Assembly (NCBI GenBank): GCA_963576725.1
Contig: OY755244.1
Span: 84,563,121-84,627,120, forward strand
Reading direction: 5' to 3'
Origin: Azorinus chamasolen
Taxonomy: Eukaryota; Mollusca; Bivalvia; Cardiida; Solecurtidae
Length of the DNA stretch: 64,000 nt
In this document: one piece after another, positions 57,862-64,000 of the stretch
Position numbering within the stretch: position 1 is the first letter of the stretch
How the letters are laid out: every line of letters starts with the position of its first letter
The notes under the pieces: generated by a model
The model's input: only the letters and a program-made list of their open reading frames with translations
Databases searched by the model: none
What the model was told of the DNA's origin: nothing
Program-made: the position numbers and the translations under genes

Positions 57862-58282
57862 AAAGGCTATAACGTAATGATTATTCATGTTAGAAATAAT
57901 GACATCATAAATACTAATTTGTTTATTTTTTAATAATAGCAATGAACCTAGGAAAGTTTGGCAATGGCAGAAACCGTAGAACCATATCTATTATTTCATG
58001 CGCAAACAGAGCTGACCCTGATCAGACGGTTCCTGTAGAAGTCGTCTGATCTGGGTCTACTCTGTGTGCAAAGGCGTAGAAAGTCGTATAGATCTATGTA
58101 GTAAAGGAATAAATCTACCGAAAAGAAACATTAACTAAATAAGAGGAAAATTTTATAATGTTTTAGCTTGAAACCATTGTGATAAAAACAGCATTTGCTC
58201 CTATAGGAGTAAATGCCCTATTTATCACAATAGTTTCACAAAGTGAATTTTACAGAGTCGTCAATATGAGGGAATGGGTTAA
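57862..58282. mobile_element. Family A element fused to a family B right part
   Basis: Family A from ATTATTCATGTTAGAAATAA through hairpin 58002-58070 to ATGTAGTAAAGG, then directly the family B interior AATAAATCTACCGAAAAG, hairpin and GTCAATATGAGGGAATGGGT TAA. The GGGTTAA of A and the TTAACCC start of B are both missing at the junction. Confidence 0.8.
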
Positions 58283-58447
58283 ACGTTCAGAGTGTTCCCC
58301 TAATAGCCATGTAGACATGTAGAGACATTAATTAAATAAAGATCGTGAAGACGCCGGAGAAAATTCAGTGAAAACAAACATCCGCACAGCGTACTAACGG
58401 TTGATTGGCAAAGACATTTGAGAAATACTTACTTGAGATGTGCAGTG

Positions 58448-58628
58448 AAACCTCACTAATGCGACCACAAACAGAGGAATGAATATGTGGTTGCTTAATG
58501 CAGAACGAATGTTGTGCAGAAAGCTCCCATAGGAGCTTTCTGCATTATGTTCGCCCTGCTTTAAGCTACTGTTTTAAATTGGACACATGTTTATTCATTG
58601 ATTGCTATAGAGACGTTCTGTTGTAAGG
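58448..58628. mobile_element. Family C element
   Basis: CAGTGAAACCTCACTAATGC GACCAC at left; internal palindrome GTGGTTGCTTAATGCAGAAC with centre AAAGCTCCCATAGGAGCTTT; the right end CTATAGAGACGTTCTGTTGTA is drifted. Confidence 0.8.
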
Positions 58629-58924
58629 TTGGTTTTACAAACAGTGTAGATCCAGATCAGTCCCTGTGTTGTACACCTTATTAAGACCCACCAAGGTTTG
58701 CTACTAAAACGTCTGTAGTAGAACCTGTCATGAGTGGCAATTCATTTATTGAACATAGAAGTCTTAAAAACAGGTGGTTGCTTAATGCAGGGCAAAGGTA
58801 ATGCATTACGTTTGACCTGCATTAAGCTACAACCTGCCTGACATACCCACTGTTAGAGCTCTTTTTGATGGTCGCTTAAGACAGGTTCAGCTGTATATAA
58901 ATTCTATAGTTTGACAAAAGATTA

Positions 58925-59030
58925 GTCTGGATGTAGCAGTGTCATATCTGGATCTACAGTGTCATACCTGGATGTAGCAGTGTCATATCTGGATGTAGCA
59001 GTGTCATATCTGGATCTACAGTGTTTGCTA
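58925..59030 (+). repeat. Short tandem repeat of TGTAGCAGTGTCATATCTGG
   Basis: About four units of 20-22 bp, with GATCTACAGTGT variants. Confidence 0.85.
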
Positions 59031-59162
59031 ATTTCTCAAACCAGGAAGACGTATTTGTTTGGGAATGTATGTTTTCCCCACTTGTTTGCTCGTACTATCG
59101 TACTGTATTATAATATGTTTGACGTGGGGACTTTTATCCTGTTGTCAAGACTCGACATTTGC

Positions 59163-59400
59163 TTAACCCTTTCCCTCATATAAACGCCTTTCTCGCATTT
59201 GCAAACAGAGTAGACCCAGATCAGACAGCTCCTATAAGAGCCGTCTGATCAGGGTCTCTGCTCTGTTTGTCTTTCACATGATATAGATCAGATTCTACTG
59301 GTTTTTTTATTCAAGTAAAACATTCCCTTGAAATGTTTATAAAAATATTCATGTCGTCATTAGTTCTTACATTAATACAGAAAAAGTAAAACGTTGAACT
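59163..59400. mobile_element. Family A element, right end lost
   Basis: TTAACCCTTTCCCTCATATA AACGCC, hairpin 59200-59270 (centre AGCTCCTATAAGAGCC), then ATATTCATGTCGTCATTAGT without GGGTTAA. Confidence 0.75.
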
Positions 59401-59907
59401 ATGATCTGTTGCAATGTGCACTTAAAACGATTCGTCTTAAGTTTTTGAAAACTATGAACTGAGTTCCAAAGAGTTTGGTTCCCGATGAAGCACCGAGTTA
59501 CTCGGTCTCTCATCTGGAGCTTAGCTGTTTGTAAATGGAGGGAAGGTCGTGTATAGCAGGATGCAGGTTGGGTGATTCGTTGCCCACGCAGTTTGCATGT
59601 TTCCTAAACCTCTTCATTCATAATGTGCAGAATGCATCACTTTAAGTCCTTTAACGTTTTTCTTGTCACCAGTGCAAACAGTTTGGATCCTGATGACAAG
59701 CAGAGACGCCTGGTAACCTAGCATTTCATTAGAGTCCAAATAAGTGACACTCTGATCGTTATGTTTGAAAAGAATTTGAGAAAAACACTTTTTTAAAAAC
59801 TAATGTAGACGGTTTTTTTCTGCTGAATAGAATATTTGTGCTGTGCAATGAAAACCACTTGCATGTACGTCATAACTGAATGATGTTTACATTTGTTTTC
59901 ATTTTAG

Positions 59908-59965
59908 AATGCTTCAAGAGACAAACAGTCTAAATACTGATTCGTTCCGCCGGGATCAACTATGA
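59908..59965 (+). CDS. TBK1: TBK1-like last exon: C-terminal tail and stop
   Basis: The acceptor is TTTGTTTTCATTTTAG. One base completes Arg, and the exon encodes MLQETNSLNTDSFRRDQL then TGA at 59963-59965. It continues the coiled coil and ends at a length close to vertebrate TBK1. An AATAAA at 59985-59990 is only 20 bases past the stop and sits in an A-rich run, so its role as a poly(A) signal is doubtful. A rival terminal exon with a good acceptor in the same phase lies at 60167-60356. Confidence 0.65.
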
Positions 59966-60166
59966 CAGCTGAGAAAACAACAACAATAAAAACAAACAAA
60001 CAAAAAGCATACAAAGAAGAGTGGGGGCTGGATGACGTACTTCCGTAAATGGTTGAATCACTCATCGATCGCCCAATGAAATATATCATTTGTCGGGTGT
60101 TTTTAACTTCGAAGAAGTCTTGTAATATGAACTATCAATGACGCATTTGCAATATTGTTTTTTCAG

Positions 60167-60356
60167 GCACCTGAACGCTGTTGCAGCAAAATACATTATA
60201 TCGAGGTCATCGCGTGCTGCAGGTTCCAAAGAGGAGTTTTATTCAATTTCTTATCAAAAATATAATAAGAGAATCAGTTTCGATTCTAATGAGATGCCGA
60301 GTTACTCGGCGCCTCACATGGATCCAATCTGTTTGCCTAAGGTGACAAAAGTGTGA
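60167..60356 (+). CDS. Possible alternative last exon of the TBK1-like gene
   Basis: The acceptor TATTGTTTTTTCAG is strong and in the phase needed to join exon m (the first base completes Arg). The frame starts HLNAVAAKYIISRSS and runs to a stop at 60354. Its last third is made of a hairpin repeat (family D, GATGCCGAGTTACTCGGC near 60293), so use of this exon would put transposon-like sequence in the protein. No homology to TBK1 C-termini is seen. It is listed as an alternative, not the preferred model. Confidence 0.25.
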
Positions 60357-60436
60357 TGTAAGTGCACAGCTGCTTCTGACAACATCTACAATAGACAATG
60401 ATTTACAATCAACTCTTTACCTGATACAGCTATCCG

Positions 60437-60686
60437 TTAACCCTTTCCCTGTTCTATGTTTATTTCAAATTTCAATACCTACTGAATATTCATGGACAAA
60501 ATATTTATAATGAAATATGCAAGGTGGTACATTGCAGCCATTTTAGAAAGTAAAGAAACAGATCTTTCAAAATCCACTAGCAAACAGAGCAGACCCTGAT
60601 CAGACGGCTCCTCTAGGAGCCGTCTGATCTGGGTCTTCTCTGTTTGCAAATGCGTGAAAACACGTTTATATGAAGGAAAGGGTTAA
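60437..60686 (-). mobile_element. Family A element, exactly 250 bp
   Basis: TTAACCCTTTCCCTGTTC ... TGAAGGAAAGGGTTAA. Hairpin 60583-60650 with arms GCAAACAGAGCAGACCCTGA / GATCTGGGTCTTCTCTGTTTGC and centre GGCTCCTCTAGGAGCC. Inverted relative to 28439, same length. Confidence 0.9.
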
Positions 60687-62075
60687 CACATTTGCAAACA
60701 AAGTAGACCTAGATCAAGAGCCGTCTTATCAGTGTCTGTTCGGTTTGAATAAATTAGATATCATTCTACAGTTTCTGTCATGACCTAAAAATCATGTTTT
60801 CATATGTAGCCAATTTGGTAATAGAAAAATCGACAACAATACAGACGAAGCTGTGTACAATTTGAAGCAAACTGCAATTTTGAGCAATGGGTAGACCATC
60901 TTTGAAACAAACATTAACTTTAATACAATTAATCGAAACTTTATAACCGGTAACGTTATAAAAGTAGAACGCAGTGCCACTTCCTCGTACATAATTATGT
61001 ACCAAGAGACATGGACTGGGTGACCTCTTTAACCGTTTGCTCAATAAATACACCTTTTAATTTTTAACACATTTGCAAACAGAGTATACCCAGATTAGAC
61101 GGCTAGTATAGGGTCCTTCAGATCAGGGCCTGTTCTGTTTGTTTATGAAATTACACAGATCGGATTCTATAATGTCTACCATGGCCACAGTTTCCTGAGT
61201 GCTTGTGCCATATTGTAAAAAATCAAATGGCGGTAGTTATAGACAATCAGATCTGGAACAATTATAAGCAAACACACTGCAGAACCTCACCAGACAGCTC
61301 ATTCAGGAGTATCTGGTCTATGTCTTCTCTGTTTGCAAATTCGAATACAGGTGTGGTTATATGCAGGTGTTTGACAGCAAACTCGCATTCACGCAGTCAA
61401 AGTGTGGACTACATGTACATGTATATGCGGAAGCCTATGTTCCTTGTCTATTGCACTTTTGTCAAAAAGGGGGATTTATCTAGTTCCGGTATTCTATGTT
61501 TAAGTGTAACAGCTGACTGGCCAAAATATTGCGGAAGAAACGGACGGATTTGAATGGATCAGAATTTACCTGTTGTTGTTTGCCACCACACCCAATATCA
61601 GAATTTAAATTCATTTATGTTTGTGAGAAATTGGTTTTAGTATTAATACATGAAACCGTAGCCTGCTAAATACATGTATTGGAGTGTCGGCTCCCGGTTT
61701 GGCCCACGTGATATTAAACCTATCCAATGATTACTATTCAAAATGGAATGGTCTGTTTAACGATAGAATCCATTCCGTATGAAAATATTCAATTTACTGG
61801 AGAATTTAGAATGCGAAACAGGACAGACCATGGCGAGAGGACTCCTATGGGAGATGGGCCTACACTGTTTTCAAATGCCATGCCACTCGTATACAGTATT
61901 TGATAGGTTAAATAATATCATAAACTGTTTTGTCTCTTTGCATGCATCACTCATTCAGACTGTAAAACAGTTTTGATTATAAGATGCCGATTAAATCGGG
62001 ATCTATCTGGATTCAACCTATTTGTAAAGGATATTAACATTTAGCCTGCAGTGAGCGGATAAGGGAATAACTATT

Positions 62076-62140
62076 CAAACAGCTTGGATCCAGATGAGAC
62101 GCCGAGTAACTCGGCGTCTCATCAGGATCCAAACTGTTTG
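62076..62140. repeat. Family D hairpin, 65 bp
   Basis: CAAACAGCTTGGATCCAGAT GAGACGCCGAGT, then ACTCGGCGTCTCATCAGGAT CCAAACTGTTTG; two mismatches. Other, weaker copies: 880-940, 9220-9275, 32680-32740, 46650-46716, 52900-52960, 56885-56951, 59467-59530, 60275-60340. Confidence 0.9.
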
Positions 62141-62309
62141 ATATCCTGATCGCATTTTTGTAGACAAATTGAATATAGCTTGACTTTTGAAAATGTAGTA
62201 AGTGAAAAATTGTGTAAAAATAATTTGCTTAGCAGGCTAAAGTTTTAACATCCGCCTGTTCGGCGCAGAGGTTTGCCCCATACCTGGTAGAGAGGTCCTT
62301 TCACGCCCT

Positions 62310-62377
62310 GGCAAACAAAGTAGACCCATATCAGACAGCTCCTGTAGGAGTCAACTGATCAGGGTCTACTTTGTTTG
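62310..62377. repeat. Family A hairpin
   Basis: GCAAACAAAGTAGACCCATA ... GGGTCTACTTTGTTTGC. Both arms carry the same A-for-G change (ACAAAGTAG / CTACTTTGT) relative to the common ACAGAGTAG. Confidence 0.88.
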
Positions 62378-63360
62378 CTTATGATATAAGATAGATTTGA
62401 CTCTACAATACTTGGCGTTGACAATACTTTCTGTGTTTATATGCCATTAAAAGTAATCTTATTAATATTCATGATGTTCGTTAGTTCTTACTTTATCAGG
62501 TAGAGGGTTACGAAGATGCTGATTGTCTTCGCTCTTGTTTTCCTTTGTTCCAATATTTCAATCTTCTACACATAACTTTGCATTAAAAATGCATACATGT
62601 ATATCTCAGGGTTTGTTTATTGTGTGTGAGATTGTGAGCGAATCTGTGAGAAATAGAAGAAAGGAGCATACAGAGAGTAGAAATAAGACCGTGAGTCAGC
62701 TCTGAGAGAGAGGCAGAGACAGACAATCAGAGAATACAGACAGAAACATGAAAACAGATACATGTGTTATGTATTACGTTTGTCATTATTAGAAGTAAGT
62801 TTCTTTTTTATAGGATGTAATGATATGGAAATGTCAGTTCTTTCTTATCTCATGTGTTAATCCAGTTTGTTTCTTTTTATGTTGTTTAGAGGTCGCATTA
62901 ATATACGTCTAATGCATTCATGTGTACTTTTAACTGGCCCCTATGTTATATAATTTCTGAGTCCGAGTTCATTCTCAAGTATGTGATTGGTCAGATTTTG
63001 AGCAAGCTTCCGTGCATCCGAAAAATATACTGATCAAGCAGGATGTATGGATGCCAATTTAGACATAACTCTTGATACTGACTGGTACTTACAAAGACCA
63101 TGGTCGCAATACATTTTACATGATTGTATTTGATCAACAACCAGTCTTGGGCAGGTGATTTAACCATCCACACGAAGCAATTAATGCCGATGAAAAATAA
63201 ATATCTAAAGCTTTATTATGACATTGCGAACTATAATATTTCATAAACAGAGTAAACCCAGATCCGACGGTCCCCAGAGGAGCTGTCTGATCTGGAGCTA
63301 CTTTTTTTCCAATTGCCTGAAATGTGCCTTTATAAGGTATATTTTTCATTAGACAAAAAC

Positions 63361-63443
63361 GTATCGAGGACTTGGTGCAAAACTATTGTAACTCCTTAAC
63401 TTTGTGAAGGAGTTATAATAGTTTTGCACCACGCCCTCGGTAT
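63361..63443. mobile_element. 75-bp micro-hairpin element (copy 2) with GTAT target duplication
   Basis: Element 63365-63439: CGAGGACTTGGTGCAAAACT ... AGTTTTGCACCACGCCCTCG in inverted form. GTAT precedes (63361-63364) and follows (63440-63443). Same length and ends as 6056-6130. Confidence 0.88.
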
Positions 63444-64000
63444 GTGTACATTCAGGTAATATGTCCCCGAAATAGGTATACAGTTGTACGTTTATATCTC
63501 GAACTTCGGGATAAATTCAAGTAAAGGTTCGGTCCTTCCAAACGTTAAAGAATTGTTCTAAAATGTATCACTGCGCATATCTAGAAACACATGTGACGAC
63601 TTCAAACAGAGTAGACCCAGATCAGACGGCTCCTATAGGGACCGTCTAATCAAGGTCTGCTCTGTTTGTATATGAATTGAGATAGATACCACTACAGTGT
63701 CTGCCATGTCCAGCATTCCCCGTGTTCATATGCCTTTATAAAAACGAATATAATTAATATTCATGACGTCTTATTTTCTTACATGAATATTCATGAAGTA
63801 AAGGGTTGGTATATTTTATTGCCCAAACATGTTTAATTAATGGACTATTTAATCCTCTGAATGCGAGCAATGAGGGTACTGCCATTTGCCAACAGTGAAG
63901 ACACGTATCACTGAGCACTTACAATATCCCAGGGTCTGCACTGTTTGATATCGAAAATCATTAAGCCTGTCTTTCTGCATTAATGGACTATATCAGTAAA

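Larger units (their letters stand above)
5477..59965 (+). other. TBK1: Gene span: TBK1/IKK-epsilon-like serine/threonine kinase, 14 exons visible, 5' end missing
   Basis: Fourteen exons with GT..AG borders join in one unbroken frame (about 630 residues). Landmarks in the partial protein are: DFG near residue 7; an activation-loop serine in the context FMSLHGTEEYL (residues 20-30); HPEMFE just after it; DLWSLGVT near residue 54; a ubiquitin-like region about residues 155-240; a helical scaffold from about 250 to 560; and a Glu/Leu-rich tail. GTEEYL-HPEM matches the TBK1/IKK-epsilon branch, not IKK-alpha/beta. In the known family this kinase phosphorylates IRF-type factors and adaptors downstream of STING, MAVS and TRIF-like sensors in the cytoplasm. 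The ATP-binding N-lobe and the HRD catalytic loop lie upstream of the window or in unseen exons. TBK1 and IKK-epsilon cannot be told apart here, and invertebrates often have one or a few co-orthologues. Introns range from about 0.7 to 18 kb and are full of repeats. Confidence 0.9.
59966..64000 (+). other. 3' flank of the TBK1-like gene
   Basis: No further gene recognised. Contains family A hairpins (60583-60650, about 61079-61140, 62310-62377, about 63245-63305, 63606-63670), a family D palindrome, a family J arm (62945-63012), a micro-hairpin element (63365-63439) and a family I fragment (about 63490-63600). Confidence 0.7.

Noticed and set aside
59985..59990. AATAAA as the poly(A) signal of the TBK1-like gene
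   Set aside because: Only 20 bases after the stop and in an A-rich simple stretch; a real signal further downstream is more likely but was not identified.

Overview
The window is eukaryotic genomic DNA, most likely from a bivalve mollusc. It is AT-rich and intron-dominated, with no bacterial gene layout. It contains one recognisable protein-coding gene, split into 14 short exons with GT..AG introns, in a dense bed of short palindromic DNA elements, minisatellites and Helentron/pearl-like repeats. The bivalve placement rests on repeat style and on the divergence of the encoded kinase; it is inference, and no species is claimed.

The gene (+ strand, 5477-59965, 5' part outside the window) encodes a TBK1/IKK-epsilon family kinase. 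The exons join in a consistent reading phase and give about 630 residues. In order these are the DFG motif and activation loop with the conserved serine, the rest of the kinase lobe, the ubiquitin-like domain, the helical scaffold/dimerisation region, and a short C-terminal tail. The kinase N-lobe exons are not in the window.

The 18-kb intron between exons 4 and 5 of the visible set carries the largest structure: a 14.9-kb composite inverted-repeat element (11766-26711). It has 48-bp terminal inverted repeats and a near-perfect 9-bp target duplication. Its long arms are made of a 59-bp tandem unit: about 140 units on the left in one orientation and about 43 on the right in the other. The left arm is interrupted by a 1.8-kb tandem-repeat element, and the centre holds a second nested element rich in GCGTATG. 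No transposase is visible.

The rest is packed with small elements in several families. Family A has an arm like GCAAACAGAGTAGACC, and many copies are 250 bp with TTAA ends. Family B (arm GAAACCATTGTGATAAATAG) and family E (arm TAAATAGTGAAGACCC) also have TTAACCC...GGGTTAA ends. Family C (arm GCTTAATGCAGG) has CAGTARAAC termini and TA duplications. Family I has TCGAACTTC-type ends. The arms of these families differ, yet A, B, C, E and I share the same palindromic centre, GCTCCTnnAGGAGC. Nested insertions directly document TTAA target duplications. A separate 75-bp micro-hairpin occurs twice, each time with its own 4-bp target duplication. A 1.3-kb hAT-like foldback (36326-37626) has an exact 8-bp duplication. 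Tandem-repeat elements with a 3' hairpin followed by CTTG occur at least five times. Minisatellites with 24-, 26-, 41- and 45-bp units complete the picture.

The introns of this antiviral-signalling kinase gene would therefore be transcribed into RNA with many near-perfect hairpins. The most novel material here is the hairpin-element system and the giant satellite-armed foldback, not a new protein.
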